The position numbers and the translations under genes are program-made. 64,000 nt of DNA, from the NCBI RefSeq assembly GCF_003594935.2, contig NZ_CP043342.1, positions 1,612,001 to 1,676,000 on the forward strand. The letters run 5' to 3'. Source of the stretch: Enterobacter huaxiensis (GTDB lineage: Bacteria; Pseudomonadota; Gammaproteobacteria; Enterobacterales; Enterobacteriaceae). Shown here in pieces: positions 47,804-56,524 of the stretch. Under the pieces are notes generated by a model that did not search any database, had not been told where the DNA came from, and saw only the letters and a program-made list of their open reading frames with translations. The number at the start of each line of letters is the position of its first letter. The stretch's first letter is position 1.

Positions 47804-49081
47804 ATGTCGTTAAATAATAAACAATGGCTGGGATTACCCCTGAGTCTGGTCTGGGGGTATATCGCTATCGCGGTCTTTATGACGGGCGACGGTTTCGAGC
47901 TGGCATTTCTGTCGCACTACATTAAGGCGCTGGGCTTCACGCCTGCAGAGGCCTCTTTCGCCTTTACGCTCTACGGTCTCGCGGCGGCGCTCTCCGCCTG
48001 GATCTCCGGCGTGGTCGCTGAAATCATCACCCCGCAAAAAACCATGCTGATTGGCTTCGTCCTGTGGTGCGTTTTCCACGTCCTGTTTCTCGTTTTTGGT
48101 CTGGGTCAGGCAAATTATGGATTAATTCTGCTGTTTTACGGGATCCGCGGCCTGGCCTATCCGCTGTTCCTCTATGCCTTTATCGTCGCGATTGTGCATA
48201 ACGTTCGCAGCGACAGTACCAGCGCGGCGCTGGGCTGGTTTTGGGCGGTCTACTCTATCGGCATCGGCGTGTTCGGCAGCTATATCCCGAGCTTCACCAT
48301 TCCGCACATCGGGGAGATGGGCACCCTCTGGCTGGCGCTGGCATTCTGCGTAACCGGCGGGATCATTGCGCTGGTCTCTCTGCGTAAGGTGGAAACGCCA
48401 CGTCATATGCAGACCCTTTCCACCCGGGAAAAATTCGCCGAGCTGGGCCGTGCGGCGACGCTGCTCTACACCAACCGCAGCATTCTGCTCTCCAGCATGG
48501 TGCGTATCATCAACACCCTCTCCCTGTTCGGGTTTGCCGTCATCATGCCGATGATGTTTGTTGACGAGCTGGGCTTCACCACCTCCGAGTGGCTGCAGGT
48601 CTGGGCGGTATTCTTCTTCACCACCATCTTCTCGAACGTGTTCTGGGGCGTGGTGGCGGAAAAAATGGGCTGGATGCGGGTGGTGCGCTGGTTTGGCTGC
48701 ATCGGGATGGCACTCTCGAGCCTGGCGTTTTACTACATTCCGCAGCACTTCGGACATAACTTTGCCATGGCGCTGGTGCCGGCCATCGCGCTGGGGATTT
48801 TCGTGGCGGCCTTTGTACCGATGGCGGCGGTGTTCCCGGCGCTGGAGCCGCGGCACAAAGGGGCGGCGATTTCGGTATATAACCTTTCGGCCGGTCTGTC
48901 TAACTTCCTTGCCCCGGCGATTGCCGTGGTGCTGCTGCCCTGGTTCAGCACGCTCGGCGTGGTCATCGCCTATACGGTGCTGTATGTCGTGGCCTTCATC
49001 CTGTGTCCGTTTATTCGGGTTGAACAGCCTGGGTTTGTTCGTCAGGAAGCCTGTAAGGGTGAAACGGTCGGAATTTCGTAA
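47804..49081 (+). CDS. dalT: D-arabinitol transporter DalT (MFS)
   Basis: Twelve-span MFS polyol symporter, 425 residues from the ATG at 47804 (MSLNNKQWLGLPLSLV), with CGAGGT upstream. It is the end of dalDKT and the inverted counterpart of rbtT at 38773-40080. Large parts of the two genes are almost identical in nucleotides, while the segment coding about residues 125-205 and the C-terminal tail differ. This patchwork suggests gene conversion between the two copies. Confidence 0.9.
   Translation: MSLNNKQWLGLPLSLVWGYIAIAVFMTGDGFELAFLSHYIKALGFTPAEASFAFTLYGLAAALSAWISGVVAEIITPQKTMLIGFVLWCVFHVLFLVFGLGQANYGLILLFYGIRGLAYPLFLYAFIVAIVHNVRSDSTSAALGWFWAVYSIGIGVFGSYIPSFTIPHIGEMGTLWLALAFCVTGGIIALVSLRKVETPRHMQTLSTREKFAELGRAATLLYTNRSILLSSMVRIINTLSLFGFAVIMPMMFVDELGFTTSEWLQVWAVFFFTTIFSNVFWGVVAEKMGWMRVVRWFGCIGMALSSLAFYYIPQHFGHNFAMALVPAIALGIFVAAFVPMAAVFPALEPRHKGAAISVYNLSAGLSNFLAPAIAVVLLPWFSTLGVVIAYTVLYVVAFILCPFIRVEQPGFVRQEACKGETVGIS
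48421..48985 (+). repeat. Near-identical inverted block in dalT (partner 38899-39463)
   Basis: Plus-strand partner of the rbtT block. I count about six to ten mismatches over 565 bp by eye. The additional block 47939-48165 corresponds to 39719-39945. The intervening 7.7 kb (40081-47803) is thus bounded by inverted homology long enough for RecA-dependent inversion. Confidence 0.85.
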
Positions 49082-49125
49082 TTTATTCAGGCCTGACGGC
49101 AGCGTCAGGCCATTCACGGAGGCGT

Positions 49126-49791
49126 ATGATGGGTGCTAAGGCGGTAATTTTTGACATGGATGGCGTCATCATTGACTCCGAAGGGCTGTGGCGCCAGGCG
49201 CAAAAAGAAGCCCTGGCAGGCTGGCGTGCTGAGGTCAGCGACGAAGAGTGTGAGTTACTGACAAAAGGCAAGCGGCTGGATGAGATTGCCCGGACCTGGT
49301 GCGAACACTGTAGGCTTGAGGCCGATCCTGCACTGATTGAAGCGGCCATCCGTCTGCGCATCATCGAACTGATTGGCCGGGAAGGCAAAGCGATAGAGGG
49401 CATCTACGACGTGATGACATACTTCCGTGAGGCAGGCTACCGGATTGCACTTGCCACCTCTTCGTCGTATGAAATCGTGCATGCTGTGCTAGAGAAACTC
49501 AGTATCGGCCACTATTTTGAGGTCATTTGCAGCGCCGACGATGAACGCTACGGTAAACCGCATCCTGCGGTCTATCTCTCTGCGCTGCGAAAATTAGGCC
49601 TGGCGGCCTCACAGTGCATAGTGGTTGAGGACAGCCTGAGCGGCTACCGTGCTGCCCTGAGCGCGGGGCTAAAAACCCTCGTCGTTTCGCCAGCGTGTCA
49701 TCACGCCAGCTTTAAAGATGCCATTGGCCGGTATGCGTGTATGCATGCGCTGCTCGAAACGCTTGCCGTTCCAGCCCCGGAAGCGGGTTAA
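49126..49791 (+). CDS. HAD-superfamily sugar phosphatase
   Basis: Beta-phosphoglucomutase/YniC-type HAD phosphatase of 221 residues. Motif I is VIFDMDGVIID with D10 and D12 as nucleophile and acid/base, motif II the serine in LATSSSYEI, and motifs III and IV the lysine of GKPHPAVY and the VVEDSLSG aspartate. GGAGG lies just upstream of two adjacent ATGs (49126, 49129). It follows dalT by 44 nt on the same strand with no obvious terminator, so it may be cotranscribed with dalDKT and relieve pentulose-phosphate stress; that role is inference. Confidence 0.85.
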   Translation: MMGAKAVIFDMDGVIIDSEGLWRQAQKEALAGWRAEVSDEECELLTKGKRLDEIARTWCEHCRLEADPALIEAAIRLRIIELIGREGKAIEGIYDVMTYFREAGYRIALATSSSYEIVHAVLEKLSIGHYFEVICSADDERYGKPHPAVYLSALRKLGLAASQCIVVEDSLSGYRAALSAGLKTLVVSPACHHASFKDAIGRYACMHALLETLAVPAPEAG

Positions 49792-49804
49792 CTGACTGAT
49801 TCGT

Positions 49805-49860
49805 AAGCGCAGAAGTTCCTGCGGGTTGTTGCCGGTCAGCACATTCCTGCTTCTGCGCTT
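49805..49860. repeat. Inverted repeat after the HAD phosphatase gene
   Basis: Perfect 11-bp arms AAGCGCAGAAG (49805-49815) and CTTCTGCGCTT (49850-49860) separated by 34 nt, 13 nt after the stop codon. It may be a terminator-like structure or a remnant of a mobile end. The rest of the gap to 50088 is AT-rich near its right end (49985-50040) and probably carries the promoter of the next operon; I see nothing else there. Confidence 0.55.
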
Positions 49861-50088
49861 ACCTTCAGAAAACCTTTCCCGATCCACCTCACATTTCCCC
49901 GCGCTTTTGTGAAAATTGTCACGTCCGACCGTGCAGATGCCCAAAAAATAGCCTCTCCTTAACGCGTTTTGTCCGAGGACGTGCTGATTTTTTATGCTTA
50001 AATTAGATATTGAAACGCATTTTTAAAATCATAAAACCCCTTTGCCATTTTCTGCTTCTGGGCTTTTCGCCGAACTTAAGGACCGATA

Positions 50089-51243
50089 ATGAAAATTGAA
50101 TCTGTAAACGTCACCGTTTTCCAGTACCCGACGCGTCGGGTTTCTGACGCCGCCGGGCACTCGCACCCTGGGCCGGAAAGCATGGCCAAAATGGCGATGC
50201 TGACCATCACGGCAGAGGATGGCACCCGCGGATATTCCTTCGCGCCGCCGGAAGTGGTGCGCCCCTTTGTGGTCAACACCTTCTTTCGCAAAGTGCTGGT
50301 CGGCCAGGACGCGTTCAACCGCGAGCGCATCTGGCAGGATCTGGCGCACTGGCAGCGGGGAAGCGCGCATCAGCTGACCGAGCGCGCGCTGGGCTTCGCC
50401 GAGCAGGCGCTATGGGATCTGATTGGCCGCAAGCTCAATATGCCGGTCTGGAAGCTGCTGGGCGGCTATCGCGACAAGGTCCCGGCCTACGGCAGCACCA
50501 TGTGCGGTGACGACCTGCCGGGCGGATTATCCACGCCGGAGGAGTATGCCAGCTTTGCCGAGACGCTGGTGGCGCGCGGGTACAAGGCCATCAAGCTGCA
50601 CACCTGGATGCCGCCGGTCTCCTTTGCGCCCAACCCTAAGATGGACGTCAAAGCCTGCGCCGCCGTGCGTGAAGCGGTGGGGCCGGATATCGATCTCATG
50701 ATCGACGGCTACCACTGGTACAGCCGCACCGAGGCGCTGTACATCGGTAAAGAGCTTGAGAAACTCAACTTCGCCTGGTTCGAAGAACCGATGGAAGAAG
50801 AGAGCATGGCCTCCTACGCCTGGCTGGCGGAAAATCTGTCGATCCCGATTATCGGGCCGGAAAGCCTGGGCGGAAAGCACCACAGCCGCGCAGACTGGAT
50901 CAAAGCCGGAGCGTGCGACATCCTGCGCGCGGGGTCAAACGGCGTGGGCGGCATCTCTCCGACGCTGAAGGTGGCGAACCTTGCGGAAGCCTTCGGGATG
51001 GACTGCGAAGTTCACGGCAACGGCGCGGCGAGCCTGGCGGTGATTGGCGCCATCAAAAACTGCCGCTGGTACGAGCGCGGCCTGCTGCACCCGTTCCTCG
51101 ACTACGACGAACCGGCGGCGTACCTCAACAGCCTGGTCGATCCGATGGACGAGGACGGCATGGTCAGCCTGCCGACCCGCCCGGGGCTGGGCGAAGACAT
51201 TAATTTTGCATATATCGAAGCCAATACCGTCAGCCACGACTGA
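50089..51243 (+). CDS. Enolase-superfamily acid-sugar dehydratase, substrate unknown
   Basis: Member of the mandelate racemase subgroup, 384 residues. The N-terminal capping domain covers about 1-125. The barrel has K166/K169 in GYKAIKLHTW, metal ligands D206 (MIDGYHW), E232 (WFEEP) and E258 (IGPESL), and H309 in CEVHGNGAAS as general acid/base. Such enzymes dehydrate aldonic or aldaric acids. AAGGA precedes the ATG. It heads a six-gene set with a peptide-type ABC transporter, 33 nt before the binding-protein gene, so the transporter may import the substrate. No regulator is adjacent. Confidence 0.85.
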   Translation: MKIESVNVTVFQYPTRRVSDAAGHSHPGPESMAKMAMLTITAEDGTRGYSFAPPEVVRPFVVNTFFRKVLVGQDAFNRERIWQDLAHWQRGSAHQLTERALGFAEQALWDLIGRKLNMPVWKLLGGYRDKVPAYGSTMCGDDLPGGLSTPEEYASFAETLVARGYKAIKLHTWMPPVSFAPNPKMDVKACAAVREAVGPDIDLMIDGYHWYSRTEALYIGKELEKLNFAWFEEPMEEESMASYAWLAENLSIPIIGPESLGGKHHSRADWIKAGACDILRAGSNGVGGISPTLKVANLAEAFGMDCEVHGNGAASLAVIGAIKNCRWYERGLLHPFLDYDEPAAYLNSLVDPMDEDGMVSLPTRPGLGEDINFAYIEANTVSHD

Positions 51244-51276
51244 CAGATAAAAACGTACCCTACAGGCGATATATAC

Positions 51277-52893
51277 ATGAAACGATCTCCCTTAGCCGGG
51301 GCGTGCCTGCTCGCGCTCTCGCTGATGATGGGGAGCGGTGCGGCATATGCAAAAACGCCGCCCGACCAGCTCATCATCGGCATGAATATGAACAACCTCC
51401 TGACACTCGACCCGGCGGCGATGACCGGTAACGAAGTGGTCGGCATAGTGGTCAATCTCTACGATTCGCTGGTGGAGCTGGACCCGAACGCGCTCACCAA
51501 CGTCCGGCCCGCGCTGGCGACGTCCTGGGATATTGCCCCGGACGGCAAAACGCTGACCTTTCACCTGCGCGACGACGTAACGTTCCACTCCGGTAATCCG
51601 CTGACGGCGGAGGACGTGGTCTGGTCAATGCGCCGCCTGCTGCACCTCAACCTGGCCCAGGCTTCGGTGTGGAAATCCTACGGATTTTCTAAAAAGAACA
51701 TTGATAACCAAATCAGCGCCCCGGATGCATACACCGTGCAGATTGTCCTGCCAAAAGCCAACGACCCGCAGCTGGTGATTTACTCCCTCGGCGCGCTCGG
51801 CAACCTCGGCGTGCTCGACAGCAAAACGGTGCAGCAGCACGCGGTCAACAACGACTGGGGCAACCGCTGGCTGACCACTAACGAAGCCGGTTCCGGCCCG
51901 TTTATGCTGGAAACCTGGCAGGCGAAGGACGTGCTGCGCATGCAGCGTAATCCGCATTACTGGCGTGAAGCATCGAAGATGAGCCGCGTGGTGCTGCGCC
52001 ATTTCCAGGAGTCGCAAACTCTGCGCCTGATGATTGAAAAAGGCGACCTCGACGTTGCCAACAACATGGCGGTGGCGGACATCAACGCCCTGCGAAAGGA
52101 CCCGCAGCTTACCGTCGAAGCCGTGCAAAAGGGCACGGTCTACTACGTGGCGATGAGCATGAAAGAGCCGCATTTCGCTAACCCGAAGGTGCGCGAAGCG
52201 GTGCGCTATCTGATTGACTATCAGGGCATCAACAGCGCGCTGATGCCGGGCTACGGCGTGCTGCACCAGCGCCCCATCAAGGCCGGAATGCCGTCCACGC
52301 TGCCGGACCCGGGCTATAGGCTCGATATCCCGCGCGCCAAAAAGCTGCTGGCGGAGGCGGGCTACCCGGACGGGTTTGACACCACCCTGCGTGTGCTGGC
52401 GGATCAGCCGTTCCTCAATATCGCCATCGCCGTGCAGTCAACGCTGATGCAGGCGGGCATTAACGCCAAAATCATCACCGGCACCGGGAACCAGATCTAC
52501 GGCGCAATGCGCGAGCGCAGGTTCGATATGCTGGTCGGGCGAGGCGGCAGCGGTGTCGAGCCGCACCCGCACTCCAGCCTGCGCGCGCTGGTCTACAACC
52601 CGGACAACAGCGACGAAGCGCGTCTAACCAACTTTCAGGGCTGGCGCACCAGCTTTTACGATAAGCCGCTTAACGAAATGATCGACAAGGCCCTGCTGGA
52701 GCGCGATCCGAAAAAACAGATTGCCGACTACCAGCAGATCCAGGTGCGTTACGACGAACTGATCCCGGCGATGGTTCCGCTGTCGCAGATGGTCGATTCG
52801 GTAGTGGTGCGTAATGAGGTGAAGAACTTCCAGTCGCACCCGTCGGCCACCACTTTCCTGCGTGACGTCTACAAAACCGGAGGTGATAAATGA
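51277..52893 (+). CDS. ABC transporter substrate-binding protein, family 5
   Basis: Periplasmic solute-binding protein of the DppA/OppA/NikA family (SBP_bac_5), 538 residues, with a signal peptide (about 1-25, GAAYA|KTPP). Family segments include LRPALATSW-like VRPALATSWDIAPDGKTLTF, LTAEDVVWSMRRLL and the domain-closing region near LTNFQGWRTSFYDKPLNEMI. Family members bind peptides, nickel chelates, opines or oligosaccharides, so the ligand is open; the dehydratase next door suggests a sugar acid derivative. Its stop overlaps the next start as ATGA. Confidence 0.88.
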   Translation: MKRSPLAGACLLALSLMMGSGAAYAKTPPDQLIIGMNMNNLLTLDPAAMTGNEVVGIVVNLYDSLVELDPNALTNVRPALATSWDIAPDGKTLTFHLRDDVTFHSGNPLTAEDVVWSMRRLLHLNLAQASVWKSYGFSKKNIDNQISAPDAYTVQIVLPKANDPQLVIYSLGALGNLGVLDSKTVQQHAVNNDWGNRWLTTNEAGSGPFMLETWQAKDVLRMQRNPHYWREASKMSRVVLRHFQESQTLRLMIEKGDLDVANNMAVADINALRKDPQLTVEAVQKGTVYYVAMSMKEPHFANPKVREAVRYLIDYQGINSALMPGYGVLHQRPIKAGMPSTLPDPGYRLDIPRAKKLLAEAGYPDGFDTTLRVLADQPFLNIAIAVQSTLMQAGINAKIITGTGNQIYGAMRERRFDMLVGRGGSGVEPHPHSSLRALVYNPDNSDEARLTNFQGWRTSFYDKPLNEMIDKALLERDPKKQIADYQQIQVRYDELIPAMVPLSQMVDSVVVRNEVKNFQSHPSATTFLRDVYKTGGDK

Positions 52894-53927
52894 GCGTGGC
52901 GATCCTCTCTCCCGGCTCCCGGACCCGGCGCTTCTCAAAGCGGCTCACGCAGGTGCTGGTGACGCTGTTCGGCCTGCTGCTGCTGACCTTTTTCATCGGC
53001 CGCGTGATGCCCGTCGACCCGGTGCTGGCGATCGTTGGTCCGGATGCTGACCACAGCACCTACCAGCAGGTCTATCACCAGCTGGGGTTCGATAAATCTC
53101 TGCTGACGCAGTTCGGCATTTACCTCAGCAACCTTCTGCACGGCGATCTGGGCAACGCGCTGCTGACGGGCAAACCGGTGACCGCCGATATCCTGCGCGT
53201 CTTCCCGGCGACGCTGGAGCTGGCGACGATGGCGATTATCGTCGGCGCGGGCCTGGGCATTCCGCTGGGGGTACTGGCGGCGGCGCGGCGTAACAGCGTT
53301 TCCGACTACGTGGTGCGCATTATCAGCCTGGCGGGCTACTCGACGCCTATTTTCTGGGTCGGGATGATGGGGCTGCTGCTGTTCTACGCCTGGCTTGGCT
53401 GGGTGGGAGGCGCAGGGCGTCTGGATCTTGGGCTGGAGGGATTAGTCCCGCGCCGCACCGGGCTCATGACGGTGGATGCGCTGCTGGCCGGAAACGGTGC
53501 GGTATTCTGGAACGCCATTAATCACCTGGTACTGCCCGCTTCCCTGCTCGGCTTCCACTCGCTGGCCTACATCAGCCGCATGACCCGCAGCTTTATGCTG
53601 GCGCAGCTGTCGCAGGAGTTCATCATCACCGCGCGGGTGAAAGGCCTGACCGAACGTCAGGTGATCTGGAACCACGCGTTTCGCAACATCCTCGTTCAGC
53701 TGCTGACGGTGGTGGCGCTGGCCTACGGCTCGCTGCTGGAAGGGGCTGTGCTGATTGAGACCGTCTTCTCCTGGCCTGGCTTCGGTTCGTATCTCACCGG
53801 CAGCCTGCTGCTCGGGGATATGAACGCGGTCATGGGCTGCGTGCTGCTGGTGGGGGTTATCTTCGTGATGCTCAACCTGCTCTCCGACATGCTGTATCAA
53901 CTCTTTGACCCGAGGACGAAATCATGA
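52890..53927 (+). CDS. ABC transporter permease, DppB type
   Basis: First inner membrane permease of the importer, 345 residues with six predicted spans. The start region is followed by VTLFGLLLLTFFIGRVMPVDPVLAIVG, typical of DppB-like subunits, and the cytoplasmic loop is EFIITARVKGLTERQVIWNHAFRN. Overlaps of 4 nt (ATGA) on both sides show tight translational coupling. Confidence 0.9.
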   Translation: MSVAILSPGSRTRRFSKRLTQVLVTLFGLLLLTFFIGRVMPVDPVLAIVGPDADHSTYQQVYHQLGFDKSLLTQFGIYLSNLLHGDLGNALLTGKPVTADILRVFPATLELATMAIIVGAGLGIPLGVLAAARRNSVSDYVVRIISLAGYSTPIFWVGMMGLLLFYAWLGWVGGAGRLDLGLEGLVPRRTGLMTVDALLAGNGAVFWNAINHLVLPASLLGFHSLAYISRMTRSFMLAQLSQEFIITARVKGLTERQVIWNHAFRNILVQLLTVVALAYGSLLEGAVLIETVFSWPGFGSYLTGSLLLGDMNAVMGCVLLVGVIFVMLNLLSDMLYQLFDPRTKS

Positions 53928-54829
53928 CCGTTTCTCTGGATACGCCGCTGGGGGCAGGGCCGTCCGAAAGCCGCCAGCGTTTCAGGCGCACGCTGGGCCG
54001 CGCCGCCGGTTTTGTCGGCAAGATGGCGCGCAACCCGCTCACCGCGATTGGCGGCGGGATTATCCTGCTGCTGCTGATCGTGGCGGCCTTTGCGCCGCTG
54101 ATTGCCCCGTACAATCCGCTGGTTCAGGACCTTAATAACGCGCTCGCCGCCCCGAACGCGCAGAACTGGTTCGGCACCGACGAGTTTGGCCGCGACATCT
54201 TCAGCCGCCTGGTGTACGGCTCGCGCATTACGCTCTATATCGTGCTGCTGGTCTCCGTGACCGTCGGCCCCCTGGGGCTGCTGCTGGGCGTCACCGCAGG
54301 CTATTTTGGCGGCAGGGTGGACGCGGTGCTGATGCGCGTCACCGATATCTTTATCTCCTTCCCGAGCCTGGTGCTGGCGCTGGCGTTTGTGGCGGCGCTC
54401 GGTCCCGGGCTGGAGCACGTAGTTATCGCGATTACGCTTACCGCCTGGCCGCCGATTGCCCGTCTGGCGCGCGCCGAAACGCTCTCTCTGCGTCAGGCCG
54501 ATTTTATCTCCGCCGTGCGTCTGCAGGGCGCGTCATCGGCCCGCGTGCTGTGGCGCCACATCGTGCCGCTGTGCCTGCCGTCGGTGATTATCCGCATCAC
54601 CATGAACATGGCGGGGATTATTTTGACCGCCGCCGGGCTGGGCTTTCTCGGCCTCGGCGCCCAGCCGCCGGAGCCGGAGTGGGGCGCGATGATCTCAAGC
54701 GGTCGCACCTACATGATGGAGTGCTGGTGGGTGGTAACTATTCCGGGGCTGGCGATCCTGATCAACAGCCTGGCGTTCAACTTCTTAGGAGATGGCCTAC
54801 GTGACATCCTCGATCCTCGCAGCGAATAA
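53924..54829 (+). CDS. ABC transporter permease, DppC type
   Basis: Second inner membrane permease, 301 residues, with the OppC-type N-terminal domain (MARNPLTAIGGGIILLLLIVAAF) followed by LAAPNAQNWFGTDEFGRDIFSRLVYGSR, a strong DppC signature, and the ATPase-contact loop DFISAVRLQGASSARVLWRHI. Its 3' end overlaps the next ATPase gene by 29 nt if that gene starts at the GTG at 54801. Confidence 0.9.
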   Translation: MTVSLDTPLGAGPSESRQRFRRTLGRAAGFVGKMARNPLTAIGGGIILLLLIVAAFAPLIAPYNPLVQDLNNALAAPNAQNWFGTDEFGRDIFSRLVYGSRITLYIVLLVSVTVGPLGLLLGVTAGYFGGRVDAVLMRVTDIFISFPSLVLALAFVAALGPGLEHVVIAITLTAWPPIARLARAETLSLRQADFISAVRLQGASSARVLWRHIVPLCLPSVIIRITMNMAGIILTAAGLGFLGLGAQPPEPEWGAMISSGRTYMMECWWVVTIPGLAILINSLAFNFLGDGLRDILDPRSE

Positions 54830-55661
54830 CCCTTTGCTCGACGTGCGCGATCTCCACGTCGACTTCATCAACGGCGGCGCGGTCACCCACGCGGTGCGCG
54901 GCGTCTCTTTCCAGCTCGGACGTGAAAAGCTGGCGATTGTCGGCGAGTCCGGCTCCGGCAAATCTACCGTCGGGCGGGCGCTGCTGCGCCTGCATCCGGC
55001 CAAAGCGCAAATCAGCGCCGCGCGAATGCAGTTTGGCGACGTCGATTTACAGGCCGTCAGCGAGGCGCAGATGCGCGGCATTCGCGGCAAGCGTATCTCG
55101 ATGATCATGCAGGACCCGAAATACTCGCTGAACCCGGTGGTCTGCGTGGGCGATCAGATTGCTGAAGCCTGGCTGACCCATCACCCGGGGCGCAGGGCCG
55201 AAGCCAAAGCCAAAGTGCTGGAGATGCTGGACGTCGTGCGCATTCGCCAGCCCGAGCGGGTGTATCGCCTCTATCCGCACGAGATTTCCGGCGGGCAGGG
55301 GCAGCGCATCATGATTGCGATGATGCTGATCGCCGACCCGGAGCTGGTGATTGCCGACGAACCGACCTCGGCGCTGGACGTGTCGGTGCGTTTACAGGTG
55401 CTCGGCCTGCTCGACGACCTCGTGCAGTCCCGCGGGCTCGGGCTGATCTTTATCAGCCACGACATCAACCTGGTGCGCAGCTTCTGCGACCGGGTGCTGG
55501 TGATGTACGCCGGGCGCGTGGTGGAGTCCATTGCCGCGAAAGACCTGCACAACGCGAAGCATCCCTACACGCAGGGGTTAATCAGCGCGCTGCCGGAAAT
55601 CAACCATCGCCGCCCGACGCTGCCGGTATTACAGCGTCAGGCCAGCTGGCTCACCGACTAA
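54801..55661 (+). CDS. ABC transporter ATPase, DppD type
   Basis: First ATPase of the importer, about 286 residues. Walker A GESGSGKSTVG, Q-loop MIMQDPKYSLNP, signature ISGGQGQRIMIAMML, Walker B LVIADEPTSALD, switch ISHDINLV. I prefer the GTG at 54801 because TTAGGAG lies 9 nt before it; the ATG at 54792 would touch that Shine-Dalgarno. The C-terminal part NAKHPYTQGLISALPEI is the oligopeptide-transporter extension. Confidence 0.87.
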   Translation: MTSSILAANNPLLDVRDLHVDFINGGAVTHAVRGVSFQLGREKLAIVGESGSGKSTVGRALLRLHPAKAQISAARMQFGDVDLQAVSEAQMRGIRGKRISMIMQDPKYSLNPVVCVGDQIAEAWLTHHPGRRAEAKAKVLEMLDVVRIRQPERVYRLYPHEISGGQGQRIMIAMMLIADPELVIADEPTSALDVSVRLQVLGLLDDLVQSRGLGLIFISHDINLVRSFCDRVLVMYAGRVVESIAAKDLHNAKHPYTQGLISALPEINHRRPTLPVLQRQASWLTD

Positions 55662-55670
55662 GGAGCAGAG

Positions 55671-56444
55671 ATGATCGAGATTACACACCTCAACCTGGCG
55701 TTCGGCGAGGGCGAGAAGCGCAACCAGGTGCTGGATGACGTAAACATCAGCGTGAAGGAGGGCGAGATTTATGGCCTGGTAGGGGAGTCCGGTTCGGGAA
55801 AAACCACGGTGCTCAAATGCCTGGCCGGGCTGTTTACCCACTGGGACGGCGAGCTGGCGATTGACGGCAGGCCGCTGGAAAAGCGCATTAGCCGGGAACG
55901 GTGCCGTCGGGTGCAGATGGTGTTTCAGGACCCGTACGGCTCGCTGCATCCGCGCCACACTATCGGCGATATTCTGGAAGAGCCGCTGCAGATCCACGGC
56001 ATCAGCGATCGGGAGCGGCGCATTTATACCTTGCTGGACAAGGTGGGGCTGAACCGGGCGTTTCGCGACCGCTATCCGCACCAGCTTTCCGGCGGCCAGC
56101 GCCAGCGCGTGGCGATTGCCAGAGCGTTAATTCTGGAGCCGCAGGTGCTGCTGCTGGATGAGCCAACGTCGGCGCTGGACGTCTCGGTACAGGCGGAAAT
56201 CCTCAACCTGCTGGCGGAGCTTCAGCGCGAATCAAATCTGACCTACCTGATGGTGACGCACGATCTGGGCGTGATTGCCCACCTGTGCCAGAAGGTGGCG
56301 GTGATGCAGTACGGCAAAATTCTTGAAAGCCTGACCGTGGACGAGCTGGTCGCCGGGCAGGCCAAAACCGACTATACGCGGATGCTGGTCAATGCCAGCC
56401 AGCAGTATTCCCGCGAGATGGCGCGAGAGGTGGCGGTGTATTAG
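55671..56444 (+). CDS. ABC transporter ATPase, DppF type
   Basis: Second ATPase, 257 residues: Walker A GESGSGKTT, Q-loop MVFQDPYGSLHPRH, signature LSGGQRQRVAIARAL, Walker B LLLDEPTSALD, switch VTHDLGVIAHL. GGAG precedes the ATG and nine nt separate it from the first ATPase gene. It ends the operon of dehydratase, binding protein, two permeases and two ATPases; the 35-bp dispersed hairpin follows. Confidence 0.9.
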   Translation: MIEITHLNLAFGEGEKRNQVLDDVNISVKEGEIYGLVGESGSGKTTVLKCLAGLFTHWDGELAIDGRPLEKRISRERCRRVQMVFQDPYGSLHPRHTIGDILEEPLQIHGISDRERRIYTLLDKVGLNRAFRDRYPHQLSGGQRQRVAIARALILEPQVLLLDEPTSALDVSVQAEILNLLAELQRESNLTYLMVTHDLGVIAHLCQKVAVMQYGKILESLTVDELVAGQAKTDYTRMLVNASQQYSREMAREVAVY

Positions 56445-56461
56445 GTGTGTGCGGTTTGGTG

Positions 56462-56496
56462 CCCTCACCCCGGCCCTCTCCCACAGGGAGAGGGAG
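56462..56496 (+). repeat. Dispersed 35-bp 3'-end hairpin element, copy 3
   Basis: Identical over 35 bp to the copy at 1656-1690, although the two are 55 kb apart. It lies 17 nt after the last gene of the ABC operon and before the convergent yegS, and is followed by five A residues. Confidence 0.72.
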
Positions 56497-56524
56497 AAAA
56501 ACGTAGCCACCACCCGACAAAACC

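Noticed and set aside
48122..49117. Minus-strand open frame of 331 codons opposite dalT (with a similar one opposite rbtT)
   Set aside because: The similarity of the two shadows only reflects the near-identity of rbtT and dalT; His/Arg-rich and without motifs.
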